Positions 53,993 through 63,613 of a stretch of 64,000 nt of DNA are shown here, piece after piece (position 1 is the stretch's first letter; each line of letters opens with the position of its first letter). The stretch comes from Chryseobacterium gotjawalense. Lineage in GTDB: Bacteria; Bacteroidota; Bacteroidia; Flavobacteriales; Weeksellaceae. The stretch lies in contig NZ_CP124855.1 of NCBI RefSeq assembly GCF_030012525.1, positions 1,054,001-1,118,000 on the forward strand, given 5' to 3'. Below the pieces are notes generated by a model. That model searched no databases. It had not been told where the DNA came from and worked only from the letters and a program-made list of their open reading frames with translations. The translations under genes were made by a program, and so were the position numbers.

Positions 53993-55420
53993 TTATACTT
54001 TAAGGTCGGCTTTTAACCCGATTAATTCGGCGTACTTTTCCAAGATCGGCTTTACCTCATTTTCAATAAACTCCTCTGTCTGTATCGGTGCGAAACCTAT
54101 AAAATTCTTAGGTTCCAGAACTGCCATCAGTTTCGATTTATCCAGTTTTAAGGAATGATCGTTTAAAATTCTTTCAAGCAAATCGTTTTCCTTTCCTTCT
54201 TCTTTTACTTTTTTCGAAGCTTCCATGGAATGAAGGCGGATGGTTTCGTGAATTTCCTGACGATCACCGCCGGCTTTCACTTCTTCCATAATAATATATT
54301 CCGTCGCCATAAACGGAAGTTCTTCCATAATATGTTTTTGAATTCTGTTTTCATAAACCACAATTCCATTCATGATATTATTCCAAATCATCAGAATCGC
54401 ATCTACCGCTAAAAAAGCTTGTGGAATGGTTAATCTCTTGTTCGCAGAATCATCCAAAGTTCTTTCAAACCACTGTGTTGAAGCGACCATCGCTGAACTA
54501 GTTGACAAAGAAATCACAAATTTTGCCAAAGCTCCGATTCTTTCGGAACGCATTGGATTTCGTTTGTAAGCCATCGCAGAAGAACCGATTTGGTTTTTCT
54601 CGAAAGGTTCTTCAATTTCTTTTAGATTCTGTAAAAGTCTTAAATCATTCGTGAATTTATGGGCTGATTGCGCAATATTTGAAAGTAAAGCAATCACTTT
54701 TGCGTCGATTTTTCGATCGTAGGTTTGTCCGGAAACGCCGAAAACTTTGTCAAAACCGAAACGCTTAGAAAGTTCTTTATCCAAATGTTTTACTTTGGAA
54801 TAATCACCATTAAATAACTCTAAGAAACTTGCCGCAGTTCCGGTTGTTCCTTTAACGCCACGAAATCTTAAAGTTTCTAAGAAAAATTCTAATTCTTCGA
54901 AATCTAAAATTAAAGACTGCAGCCATAAAGTGGCCCGTTTTCCAACGGTAGTTAATTGAGCCGGTTGGTAATGGGTAAATCCTAAAGTCGGCAGATCCTT
55001 ATATTGAATGGCAAAATCAGCCAGATTTTTCATCACATTCACCAACTGTTTTTTGATGAGCAATAATCCGTCGCGCATCTGAATCAAATCGGTGTTATCA
55101 CCAACAAAAGCCGAAGTGGCTCCGAGGTGAATAATTCCTTTTGCCAAAGGAGCAGCGTCGCCATAGGTGTGAACATGCGCCATCACGTCATGACGGAATT
55201 TCTTCTCGTACACGGCAGCTTTTTCGTAGTCGATAATATCTGAGTGCTCTTTAAGCTGAGCGATCTGCTCATCGGAAATGTCAAGCCCTAAATCTTTTTC
55301 GATTTCGGCAAGTGCAATCCATAATTTCCGCCAGTTTCTGAACTTGTTGTTCGGGGAGAAATTATAGAGCATTTCCTCACTTGAATAGCGTTCTTCAAGA
55401 GGGTTTTTGTAGGAATTCAT
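53993..55420 (-). CDS. purB: Adenylosuccinate lyase
   Basis: The product is 475 aa. Fumarase/aspartase superfamily signature GSSAMAYKRNPMRSE (the catalytic Ser loop), HLGATSAFVGDNTDL and TLGFTHYQPAQLTTVGKRA. It performs two steps of purine synthesis: SAICAR to AICAR and adenylosuccinate to AMP. On the minus strand a TAAATTTG -7 element lies at 55452-55445. It closes the purine block (purB, purL, purC, purF). Confidence 0.96.
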   Translation of the reverse strand: MNSYKNPLEERYSSEEMLYNFSPNNKFRNWRKLWIALAEIEKDLGLDISDEQIAQLKEHSDIIDYEKAAVYEKKFRHDVMAHVHTYGDAAPLAKGIIHLGATSAFVGDNTDLIQMRDGLLLIKKQLVNVMKNLADFAIQYKDLPTLGFTHYQPAQLTTVGKRATLWLQSLILDFEELEFFLETLRFRGVKGTTGTAASFLELFNGDYSKVKHLDKELSKRFGFDKVFGVSGQTYDRKIDAKVIALLSNIAQSAHKFTNDLRLLQNLKEIEEPFEKNQIGSSAMAYKRNPMRSERIGALAKFVISLSTSSAMVASTQWFERTLDDSANKRLTIPQAFLAVDAILMIWNNIMNGIVVYENRIQKHIMEELPFMATEYIIMEEVKAGGDRQEIHETIRLHSMEASKKVKEEGKENDLLERILNDHSLKLDKSKLMAVLEPKNFIGFAPIQTEEFIENEVKPILEKYAELIGLKADLKV

Positions 55421-55476
55421 TCTTTCTTTTACTTTTTACTTGCACAAATTTAAGGAAAAATATTGAGGTCTAAAAC

Positions 55477-56283
55477 TTATTTTCGGCCTGTAAATTCCTT
55501 CATCGTGTCATAAATTCCAAAAACATTTTCCATCACCCAGTCAAATGCGGGGATCGGCAAAATACCTTGTGAAAGACGAATAAACCAGTATGGAAGTGGC
55601 ATTGCCAACATTTTCGTTTCTTTTTCAATTGCTTTAATAATACGCTCTGAAGTCTTTTCTGGCTCCAAAATTGGAAGAAGTTTTGATTTTACCCCATCGA
55701 ACATTCCGGTATTAATAAAGAACGGCATTATCGTTGTCACCGAAATATTTTTCTTCAACTGAACCATTTCCAGACGGACACTGTCTCCCCAACCAATGAC
55801 AGCCCATTTTGAAGCGGCATAAACTGACATTTTGGGATTGGAAATTAATCCTGCAGAAGAAGCAATATTGCAGATGGCACCTGAATTCTTCGAAATCATA
55901 CCGGGAATAAACTCTAACGTAATGTGCATCAAAGCATTTGAATTAATCGACATGCTTTTTTGAATCTGATCGTGCGTGTGTTCATGAAAATATTTTCCGA
56001 CCACAATTCCGGCATTGTTAATAAGAATATCTACAGAACCGACTTCAGTTCTTACCCTTTGAGCATTGATTTTGATTTCATCCAGGTTAGAGACATCGAC
56101 TTTAAAAGTGAAAACTTCACCGCCCAATTTGGAGAATTCCTCTTTTGTTCTACTTAAACCATCTTCATTGATATCCCAAATTATCAATTTAGAACAACCT
56201 CTTTCCAAAGATTTTCTGGCCATTATTTTTCCGATTCCGGAGCAGCCGCCCGTGATGAGAACTATTTTATTTTTAAAATCCAT
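55477..56283 (-). CDS. Short-chain dehydrogenase/reductase
   Basis: The product is 268 aa. Classical SDR: TGGCSGIG cofactor loop at 11-18, NNAGIVVG, Ser of NIASSAG and YAASK active site (Tyr-x-x-x-Lys). C-terminal helix PYWFIRLSQGILPIPAFDWV is membrane-prone, as in acyl or sterol-type SDRs. Substrate unknown. Divergent from an aldehyde dehydrogenase gene; a shared lipid or alcohol pathway is plausible (inference). Confidence 0.88.
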   Translation of the reverse strand: MDFKNKIVLITGGCSGIGKIMARKSLERGCSKLIIWDINEDGLSRTKEEFSKLGGEVFTFKVDVSNLDEIKINAQRVRTEVGSVDILINNAGIVVGKYFHEHTHDQIQKSMSINSNALMHITLEFIPGMISKNSGAICNIASSAGLISNPKMSVYAASKWAVIGWGDSVRLEMVQLKKNISVTTIMPFFINTGMFDGVKSKLLPILEPEKTSERIIKAIEKETKMLAMPLPYWFIRLSQGILPIPAFDWVMENVFGIYDTMKEFTGRK

Positions 56284-56416
56284 TTTTTAAATATATTATT
56301 TTTTTAGCTAAATTTGTTTGGATTGATAGTTGTTACTAAATTTCATTAAACACGGATTATTGCCTAAATTGTCAATAACAAAATCTAAACTACAATTAAA
56401 TTAATAATTAAAAGTA

Positions 56417-57778
56417 ATGAATTTCAAAGATATTTTAACCGAACAGCGGGAATTATTTGACAGTCAGAAGAGTAAAAATCTGAAATTCCGAAAAATGTAT
56501 TTGGAGAAGCTTAAAGAAGTGATCCTAAAAAACGAGGATTTATTATATGAAGCCATCTACAAAGATTTTGGTAAATCCAGATTTGACACTTATTCCACCG
56601 AAATTTCGTTCGTTTTGAAAGACATTGATTATTATCTGAAAAACCTGAATTCTTTAGCAAAACCAAAAAACGTGCGCACTAATCTCGCCAACCAGCTGGG
56701 CTCCAGTAAAGTGTATCCGGAACCTTTGGGATGCACTTTGGTCATCGGTGCGTGGAATTATCCTTATCAACTTTCGCTGTCACCGATGGTTGCGGCTTTA
56801 GCAGCCGGAAACACCTGTATTTTGAAACCAAGCGAAATAGCAGCACATTCGATGCATGCGATGGCACAAATAATTAATGAGAATTTCCCAAAAGAATATT
56901 TATATGTTATCGAAGGTGGTGTAGAAGAAATTACGGAAATTCTGAAACTGAAATTCGATAAGATATTTTTCACCGGCAGCCCGAAAGTTGGGCAAATAGT
57001 TTACGAAGCTGCAGCCAAACATTTAACTCCCGTGACGCTGGAACTGGGCGGAAAAAGTCCTGTAATTGTAACTTCCAGCACTAATTTCGAAGTGGCGGCG
57101 AAAAGAATAGTTTGGGGGAAATTTCTGAATGCCGGCCAAACTTGTGTCGCACCCGATTACATTTTAGTCGATGAAAAAATAAAAGACAGCTTCCTGGATT
57201 CTTTGAAATCGTATATCCAAAAATTTAATTACCAACCAGAATCTGAACACTATACCAGAATCATTAATGAAAGAAATTTCGACCGGTTGGTGAAATTAAT
57301 TGATAAAGAAAAAGTCTTTTTCGGTGGAAATTCAAATTCAGCACAACGATTCATTGAGCCTACCATCATGCATAATGTTACCTGGGATGACGCGGTAATG
57401 CAGGAGGAAATTTTTGGACCCATCCTTCCCGTTTTAACTTTTAAAAATTTCAATGAGGCCTTGCTTCAAATCGCAGCACATGAAAAACCGCTTTCTGCCT
57501 ATTTATTTACGGACAATTCTGAGGAGAAGGAACATTTTATTTCCAAAATATCTTTCGGTGGCGGTTGCATCAATGATGTCGTAATGCATTTGAGCAATGA
57601 CTATCTGCCTTTTGGTGGTGTCGGAAATTCCGGAATCGGAAATTATCATGGTAAATTTGGTTTTGAAGCATTTTCTCACCAGAAAGCCATTTTAAATAGA
57701 GCAACCTGGGGCGAACCGGATTTAAAATATCCACCATACACCGATAAAAAACTCAATTGGATTAAGAAATTTTTATAA
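56417..57778 (+). CDS. Aldehyde dehydrogenase (ALDH3-like)
   Basis: The product is 453 aa, short like class 3 enzymes. Motifs are NYPYQLSLSPMVAALAAGN, VTLELGGKSPVIV (general base Glu) and FLNAGQTCVAPDYI (catalytic Cys). It oxidises long-chain or aromatic aldehydes with NAD(P). A TAAATTTG at 56309-56316 may be its -7, giving a ~100-base leader. Confidence 0.92.
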   Translation: MNFKDILTEQRELFDSQKSKNLKFRKMYLEKLKEVILKNEDLLYEAIYKDFGKSRFDTYSTEISFVLKDIDYYLKNLNSLAKPKNVRTNLANQLGSSKVYPEPLGCTLVIGAWNYPYQLSLSPMVAALAAGNTCILKPSEIAAHSMHAMAQIINENFPKEYLYVIEGGVEEITEILKLKFDKIFFTGSPKVGQIVYEAAAKHLTPVTLELGGKSPVIVTSSTNFEVAAKRIVWGKFLNAGQTCVAPDYILVDEKIKDSFLDSLKSYIQKFNYQPESEHYTRIINERNFDRLVKLIDKEKVFFGGNSNSAQRFIEPTIMHNVTWDDAVMQEEIFGPILPVLTFKNFNEALLQIAAHEKPLSAYLFTDNSEEKEHFISKISFGGGCINDVVMHLSNDYLPFGGVGNSGIGNYHGKFGFEAFSHQKAILNRATWGEPDLKYPPYTDKKLNWIKKFL

Positions 57779-57955
57779 AATTTGCAGAGGTCCAAAACCT
57801 TTTACAGAAAAGATAAAGAAAAAATTCTGCCTAAATTGAAAAATCTGCAAAACCAGTACGGATAAGCGCTTCACTTTTGCACACTTTTGATTTCGACCTT
57901 TTTCTGAATTTCACTTTTGCCTCTTTGCGGTTAAAAATGGATATTTGCTCATGCT

Positions 57956-57988
57956 GTAAAAAATATCCCGTCATTGATTTGACGGGAC
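57956..57988 (-). terminator. Terminator of the thioredoxin-fold lipoprotein gene
   Basis: On the minus strand TCCCGTCA, a 6-base loop and TGACGGGA are followed by TATTTTTT. It lies 10 bp past the gene stop. The adjoining 57840-57945 holds a decayed copy of the TTTTGCGGTTAAAA repeat. Confidence 0.8.
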
Positions 57989-57997
57989 TTTTCTATT

Positions 57998-58588
57998 TTA
58001 TGATTTTGGCGCCCATTCGGTAAAAAATGCTTTTACTTTTTCTAAGCTATATCCTTTTCCTTCTTCTAAAATAGAGCTGTCTTGCGTATGAATCATTTTT
58101 CCATTTTTATCTAAAACGATAAAAACCGGATAACCAAATTTTGCTCCTGGATTATCATATTTTGCAAAAACTTTTTCATTTTTATTTTCCGGCGAGTAAT
58201 TCAAATGATAATAGAGATAATTTTCATCGACAATATTTTTCAGTTCCGGCGTGGTTTGAACAAACTGATTGAACCTTAAACACCAAATACACCAGTTTCC
58301 ACCGGCCTGCAAAATAATATTTTTGTTCTCTGCCTGAGCTTGTTTTACCAATTCGGCAATTTTAGCTTCAGCATTTTCCTTATCATTATATGGTTTTGGA
58401 AGCTTGGCTTTTTCTTCAGCCGCTGCTTTTTTCCTGGCTTCCACGATGGCAGTACTGTCCGATTCGATAAGAAGCGTCTTGTCAGAAGCAACTTCTTTTA
58501 CCTTAACATTTTCAGTTTTCTGAGAACATGCCAGGGAAGTAATCAGTAAGGATGCCACGGCAAAAATCTTCAAATTAACATTAATCAT
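57998..58588 (-). CDS. Thioredoxin-fold lipoprotein
   Basis: The product is 196 aa from MINVNLKIFA. The signal ends in the lipobox LACS. The redox motif is GNWCIWC, in a thioredoxin-like domain of the Thioredoxin_7 kind. The upstream stretch to 58639 is open but lacks a sensible start. Likely a periplasmic thiol-disulfide protein; substrate unknown. Divergent from the LpxL-type acyltransferase. Confidence 0.85.
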   Translation of the reverse strand: MINVNLKIFAVASLLITSLACSQKTENVKVKEVASDKTLLIESDSTAIVEARKKAAAEEKAKLPKPYNDKENAEAKIAELVKQAQAENKNIILQAGGNWCIWCLRFNQFVQTTPELKNIVDENYLYYHLNYSPENKNEKVFAKYDNPGAKFGYPVFIVLDKNGKMIHTQDSSILEEGKGYSLEKVKAFFTEWAPKS

Positions 58589-58654
58589 TGTATTCAAATT
58601 TGTTATTCCGTGCAAATTAACAAAAACAGAGCCAATCATAAAGTTTATTATCGT

Positions 58655-58662
58655 TAAATTTG
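58655..58662 (+). promoter_or_regulatory. -7 element of the acyltransferase gene
   Basis: TAAATTTG matches TAnnTTTG exactly and ends 9 bases before the ATG at 58672. This supports that start over the TTG at 58660, which lies inside the element. Confidence 0.5.
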
Positions 58663-58671
58663 CAAATCTTT

Positions 58672-59547
58672 ATGAATTTTATTTTTAAAATAATCCTGCT
58701 TTTTTCAAAACTTCCGCTGCGGGTTTTGTATTTATTTTCAGATTTCATGTTTTTTGTGATCTACTACGTTGTGGGCTATAGACGGAAAGTAGTGCTGGAA
58801 AATCTTCAAAATTCTTTTCCCACAAAATCACCGGAAGAACTTAAAAAAATAGAGAAAAAATTCTACTTCAATTTCTGTGATTATATCGTAGAAACCTTTA
58901 AATCATTTACCATTTCTTCTAATGAATTGCGGGTACGGATTCAGCATCTTAACCAGGATGTTTTTCATGAAGCGAAATCCGAAAATAAAAATGTTATTCT
59001 GTTAGCAGGCCATGTTTTTAATTGGGAATGGTTCAATGTACTGGCGACCATCATTCCGGAAGAAAACAGTTTCCCGGTTTACCGTAAAGTTCAGAGCGGT
59101 TTTTGGGAAGAGAAAATAAAAGGTCTCCGGAACCGGTTCGGAAATCAACCTTTGGAAGCGAAAGAAGTTATTCGTCATATTTTCAGAAATCCAAATGATG
59201 GCAATTCGGTTTATATGTTTGTTGCAGACCAAACGCCCCACGTTTCAGAAGTAACTTACGGTTTAAATTTCCTGAATCAGAAAACGCCTGTTTTTGTAGG
59301 TTACGATAAACTTTCACTGAGAATGGATCTGGCTTTTGTTTATTGTGAAATGAAAAAAGTAAAGCGGGGTTTCTATCAGGTTAATTTTTACCGGATTATG
59401 CCTGACGGTGAAAAATTCGTTGAGCACGAAGTCGTGAAAAAATTCCATAACCTGCTGGAAAACACCATTAATAAAAGACCAGACAATTATCTTTGGTCCC
59501 ACAGAAGATGGAAATACCAACACGCCATAAAAGTCATGGGGGAATAA
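58672..59547 (+). CDS. Lipid A biosynthesis acyltransferase family protein (LpxL/HtrB type)
   Basis: The product is 291 aa from MNFIFKIILLF. One N-terminal membrane anchor; acyltransferase core with the HxxxxE box in AGHVFNWEW and the later FVADQTPH and PVFVGYDKLSLRM blocks. Probably adds a secondary acyl chain to lipid A at the inner membrane. A GT2 gene follows 27 bp later. Confidence 0.9.
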   Translation: MNFIFKIILLFSKLPLRVLYLFSDFMFFVIYYVVGYRRKVVLENLQNSFPTKSPEELKKIEKKFYFNFCDYIVETFKSFTISSNELRVRIQHLNQDVFHEAKSENKNVILLAGHVFNWEWFNVLATIIPEENSFPVYRKVQSGFWEEKIKGLRNRFGNQPLEAKEVIRHIFRNPNDGNSVYMFVADQTPHVSEVTYGLNFLNQKTPVFVGYDKLSLRMDLAFVYCEMKKVKRGFYQVNFYRIMPDGEKFVEHEVVKKFHNLLENTINKRPDNYLWSHRRWKYQHAIKVMGE

Positions 59548-59574
59548 ATTTCATTTTTTTTAATATTTTATCAA

Positions 59575-60537
59575 TTGAATTTAGCAATCGTCATACTCAA
59601 CTGGAACGGTAAACATTGGTTGGAACAGTTTCTTCCCAATGTCATCCGGCATTCCGAAAACGCTGATATTTATGTCATCGACAACGCTTCGACCGATGAT
59701 TCCGTGGCTTTTTTAAAGAGAAATTTTCCGGGGGTTACTATCATACAGAACAAAAAAAATTACGGTTTTGCAGAAGGTTATAATGAAGGATTAAAACACA
59801 TTGACCACGAGTTTTATTGCCTCTTAAATTCTGATGTTGAAGTGACTGAAAACTGGATAATTCCGGTTTTAACTATTTTTAAAAATGATGAAAATATTGC
59901 GGCCGTTCAACCTAAAATCCTTGATTATAACCGAAGAAATTATTTTGAATTTGCAGGAGCTGGCGGCGGTTTGATCGATAATCTCGGTTATCCGTACTGT
60001 CGGGGCAGAATTTTTGAAAATATCGAGGAAGATCACGGGCAATTTGATGATGAAGTTGAAATATTCTGGGCTTCAGGATGTTGCTTTTTTATCCGGTCTG
60101 AAGATTTTTGGTCACAAAATGGTTTTGATGCAAGATTCTTTGCTCACCAGGAAGAAATTGATTTGTGCTGGCGTTTGAAAAACTCGGGCAGGAAAATTTT
60201 CTATACGGGAAAATCAACGGTTTACCATGTCGGCGGAGGAACATTAAATAAACAAAGTCCGCAGAAAACTTTTTTAAATATCCGGAATAATTTTTCGATG
60301 ATTTTAAAGAATACTCCACTTTCTACTTTGCTTTGGCTGATTCCATTCCGTTTGATTTTAGACGGATTTGCCGGGATTTACCTGGGTTACAAAAACGGCA
60401 TATCCCATTTCTGGGCGGTAATCAGGGCACATTTTTCATTTTATGCTCAGATTCCCGAAACGGTAAAACTCCGCCAGAACAAGCAGATTTCTAAATTTTA
60501 TCAGGCAAAATGGTTGGTATTTAAAAACTTTCTTTAA
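59575..60537 (+). CDS. Glycosyltransferase family 2
   Basis: The product is 320 aa; the frame starts TTG AAT TTA at 59575. GT-A fold: VILNWNGKHWL, IDNASTDDSVAF, LNSDVEVTENW (DxD) and FFAHQEEIDLCWRLKNSG, a rhamnosyl/N-acetyl transferase-like pattern. A membrane-associated C-terminal helix follows. It likely builds surface polysaccharide or lipid-linked sugars. 27 bp after the acyltransferase, probable operon. Confidence 0.9.
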   Translation: MNLAIVILNWNGKHWLEQFLPNVIRHSENADIYVIDNASTDDSVAFLKRNFPGVTIIQNKKNYGFAEGYNEGLKHIDHEFYCLLNSDVEVTENWIIPVLTIFKNDENIAAVQPKILDYNRRNYFEFAGAGGGLIDNLGYPYCRGRIFENIEEDHGQFDDEVEIFWASGCCFFIRSEDFWSQNGFDARFFAHQEEIDLCWRLKNSGRKIFYTGKSTVYHVGGGTLNKQSPQKTFLNIRNNFSMILKNTPLSTLLWLIPFRLILDGFAGIYLGYKNGISHFWAVIRAHFSFYAQIPETVKLRQNKQISKFYQAKWLVFKNFL

Positions 60538-60591
60538 TTTTTCACCACTTTCTTTTCTGTTTTTTGAATTAAATTTATCTACTTTTATGTT

Positions 60592-61455
60592 ATGAATATA
60601 AAGATAGATATCTACCTGGCGGTTACCATCATTGCGGTGGTTATTCTCGTGCTTGGGATTCTTATCTATTTTTTTCAACATAAATTTTTCTTTCAGCCTG
60701 AAAAACTTCCGCCCGATTTCAAATTTGCTTACGACAATTTAATGGCAGATGAAAAAACGGTCGAGCCCGAGCCTGGTGCCAAAATTAATTACCTGCATTT
60801 TCATGTTGATTCGCCCAAAGGCGTTGTTCTTTATCTGAAAGGAAATACAAAAAGCATCAAAGGTTGGGGTAAATTTGCCATCGATTTTACCAGATTGGGC
60901 TACGAAGTGATCATGATGGATTATCGCGGTTTTGGAAAAAGCACGGGAAAAAGGACTGTACAAGCGATGAAACGGGACTCTCAGTTCATTTATGATATTA
61001 CTAAAAACGAATTCAGCGAAGATAAAATTGTGGTGTACGGCCGCTCACTGGGTTCCGGTTTTGCAGCAAGACTTGCTTCGAAAAATAATCCCCGACTGTT
61101 AATTCTGACGTCACCGCTTTATTCCCTGCTTCGGACAATTCACCACTATCTCCCCTTTATGCCGGCGAAACCCTTTCTACGTTATAATATTCCGACTTTT
61201 CAATATTTAAAAAATGTACGCTGTCCGATTAAGATTATTCACGGGAGCGATGATCGGGTAGTTCCTCTCCGCACGGCGGTTGCTCTGTCTGAAATAAATC
61301 CAGAACTAACAAGACTGTATGTAATTTTAGGTGCGGGACATATTAATATTCATCAGTTTGAAGAATACCACCGCGTGATGGAAGAAATTTTCGAAGAAAA
61401 AAAGATTGTCATCGATTCCACAAAAACCAGCCTGGATTATTCTCACCGGAAATAA
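60592..61455 (+). CDS. Alpha/beta hydrolase with N-terminal membrane anchor
   Basis: The product is 287 aa. One helix at 5-28 (IYLAVTIIAVVILVLGILIY) anchors it. Catalytic core: MDYRGFGKSTGKRT, nucleophile elbow GRSLGSG, acid in GSDDRVVP, and His in GAGHINIHQF. BAAT/Abhydrolase_12-like. It is paralogous to 62802-63572 but has the extra anchor. Substrate unknown. Confidence 0.88.
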   Translation: MNIKIDIYLAVTIIAVVILVLGILIYFFQHKFFFQPEKLPPDFKFAYDNLMADEKTVEPEPGAKINYLHFHVDSPKGVVLYLKGNTKSIKGWGKFAIDFTRLGYEVIMMDYRGFGKSTGKRTVQAMKRDSQFIYDITKNEFSEDKIVVYGRSLGSGFAARLASKNNPRLLILTSPLYSLLRTIHHYLPFMPAKPFLRYNIPTFQYLKNVRCPIKIIHGSDDRVVPLRTAVALSEINPELTRLYVILGAGHINIHQFEEYHRVMEEIFEEKKIVIDSTKTSLDYSHRK

Positions 61456-61482
61456 AAAATACAGTCCTAAAATCAAAAAAAT

Positions 61483-61490
61483 TAACTTTG
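61483..61490 (+). promoter_or_regulatory. -7 element of the CNNM gene
   Basis: TAACTTTG matches TAnnTTTG exactly 18 bases before the ATG at 61509. Confidence 0.45.
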
Positions 61491-61508
61491 TAATAAATAT
61501 TAAATTTA

Positions 61509-62801
61509 ATGGAATTACTTATCGTTATTTTACTTGTTTTACTTAACGGAGTTTTTGCAATGTCAGAAATGTCACTTGTCTCATCCCGAAAATTTAAATT
61601 AGAAAATGAGGGGCGGAAAGGCAATACAGGGGCAAGAAAAGCACTTGAACTTTCAGAAAATCCTACCCGCTTTTTATCGACGGTACAAATAGGGATTACG
61701 TTGATCGGTATTTTATTGGGGGTTTATTCAGGTGCGAATCTCAACGATGATTTCAAAAGTTTTCTGGATCAGTTTGCGGTTATTCAGCCTTATTCCAAAA
61801 CATTAGCAACGGTGGGAATCGTTATTTTTATTACTTATCTGTCAATTCTCTTGGGAGAACTGTTGCCGAAAAGAATCGCTATGACTTTTCCAGAGCGCAT
61901 TATTACCATTCTCGCAAAACCGATGGATATTTTATCTAAAGTTACCTCACCATTTGTTACATTTTTAACCCTATCGAATAACTTACTATTGAAAATGTTG
62001 GGAATAAAAAATACACCAGACAGCACAATTACCGAAGAAGAAATAAAATCGATTGTTAAAGAAAGTGCTCTGGAAGGGCAAATTGATCAGATAGAACACA
62101 ATATTGTAGAAAGGGTTTTCGAATTGGGTGACCGAAAAATCAACACGCTTCTGACGCATAGAACGGCCATAACTTTTTTCAATGTCAATGAAAGCTTAGA
62201 AAATATTATCGCCAATATAAAAAAAGAAAAGCACGATGCATATCCCGTTACAGAGGGAAATAACCTGGATAACATTATCGGAATTGTCTTGATAAAAGAT
62301 TTATTTCCTATTGAGGATCCTTTAAATTTCGACTTAAAAAAACATGTACGGCAACCTGTTTTTCTCAACGAAAATTATTATGCGTACAAAGTTTTGGAAA
62401 TTTTCAGGAAAGAAAAAAACCATTACGGAATCGTCATCGATGAATACGGAAATACGGTGGGTATTGTAACCATGCACGATGTATTGGATGCGTTGGTCGG
62501 AAATACCGCCACCAATGAAAATTTTGATTACCGAATTACGCAACGGAACGAAAATTCCTGGCTGGCAGATGCGCAGTTTCCTATCATAGAATTCTTAAAA
62601 TATTTTGATCTGGATTACGAATTTGAGAATAAGGACAATTATACCACTTTGGTGGGCTTTTTTCTCAACGAACACAGTGGGTCCACGGAAGTTGGAGACA
62701 AAATAAGAATTAAAGATCTGGAGTTAGAAATTATCGATAAGGACAGACAGCGTGTTGATAAAATTCTGATAACCAGAATAACGCCTATAGTAAACCATTA
62801 A
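61509..62801 (+). CDS. CNNM/CorC-type hemolysin family membrane protein, second paralogue
   Basis: The product is 430 aa. DUF21 domain (LLIVILLVLLNGVFAMSEMS), CBS pair (about 200-330) with GIVIDEYGNTVGIVTMHDVL, and a C-terminal CorC_HlyC domain. Same architecture as 16925-18283; divergent metal specificity is possible. The ATG of the downstream hydrolase directly follows its TAA, so translation is coupled. Confidence 0.92.
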   Translation: MELLIVILLVLLNGVFAMSEMSLVSSRKFKLENEGRKGNTGARKALELSENPTRFLSTVQIGITLIGILLGVYSGANLNDDFKSFLDQFAVIQPYSKTLATVGIVIFITYLSILLGELLPKRIAMTFPERIITILAKPMDILSKVTSPFVTFLTLSNNLLLKMLGIKNTPDSTITEEEIKSIVKESALEGQIDQIEHNIVERVFELGDRKINTLLTHRTAITFFNVNESLENIIANIKKEKHDAYPVTEGNNLDNIIGIVLIKDLFPIEDPLNFDLKKHVRQPVFLNENYYAYKVLEIFRKEKNHYGIVIDEYGNTVGIVTMHDVLDALVGNTATNENFDYRITQRNENSWLADAQFPIIEFLKYFDLDYEFENKDNYTTLVGFFLNEHSGSTEVGDKIRIKDLELEIIDKDRQRVDKILITRITPIVNH

Positions 62802-63572
62802 ATGGGAAAAATTCTACAATATTTACAGGAAAAAGTGGTTTTTTCGCCCATCGTTTTGCCACAGACTCATGAATTTATTTTTGAGAAGAAATTCGATGAA
62901 TATCTTTGGAACACTCCTTTTGAAGGCAAAATAAATGTGCTTCATTTTAAAATTAAAAATCCGAAAGGCGTGATTATTTACTTTCATGGAAATTCTGCCA
63001 ACATTCACCGGTGGGGAAAAATTGCTCATGAATATACTCAGTTCGGCTATGATGTTCTGATCATGGATTACCGCGGTTATGGCAAAAGTACAGGACCGCG
63101 AAATGAAGAATTCCTTTATTCTGATGCGCAATTCTGCTATGATTTTGCAAAAGAACATTACGGAGAAAATAAAACGGTGCTGTACGGAAGAAGTTTAGGT
63201 GGAGCTTTTGCCATAAAAACCGCTGCCGACAATCATCCAAAAGCTGTGATTTTAGAAGCGACATTTTTTAACATTCAGGACATTGTAAATCGTTGGCTGC
63301 CTGGAAATGTAACCGATAAAGTTTCGCCAAGAATGACGTACCATTTTTTATCCAATGAAAACATCTGTAAAGTAAAAGTTCCGCTCTATCAGTTTCATGG
63401 GACAAAAGATAAGGTCGTTCCTTTTACATCCGGAAAAAAACTCTTTGAAGTCTTTAAAAAAGCTCAACCTGAGGTTGAAAAAAAATTTATTGAAATTCCC
63501 GGCGGAAATCACGATAACTTAATAAATTATGACCTATTTTTGACGGAAATGAAAAAAATATTAGGTGACTGA
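62802..63572 (+). CDS. Alpha/beta hydrolase
   Basis: The product is 256 aa, without the membrane anchor. Core: MDYRGYGKSTGPRN, elbow GRSLGGA, acid in GTKDKVVPF, His in PGGNHDNLI. Close sequence relation to 60592-61455. It begins the base after the CNNM stop and is likely in one operon with it. Substrate unknown. Confidence 0.88.
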   Translation: MGKILQYLQEKVVFSPIVLPQTHEFIFEKKFDEYLWNTPFEGKINVLHFKIKNPKGVIIYFHGNSANIHRWGKIAHEYTQFGYDVLIMDYRGYGKSTGPRNEEFLYSDAQFCYDFAKEHYGENKTVLYGRSLGGAFAIKTAADNHPKAVILEATFFNIQDIVNRWLPGNVTDKVSPRMTYHFLSNENICKVKVPLYQFHGTKDKVVPFTSGKKLFEVFKKAQPEVEKKFIEIPGGNHDNLINYDLFLTEMKKILGD

Positions 63573-63613
63573 AATTTCCAATAATAATCTGAATCTAAAT
63601 AAAATACCTCCTT

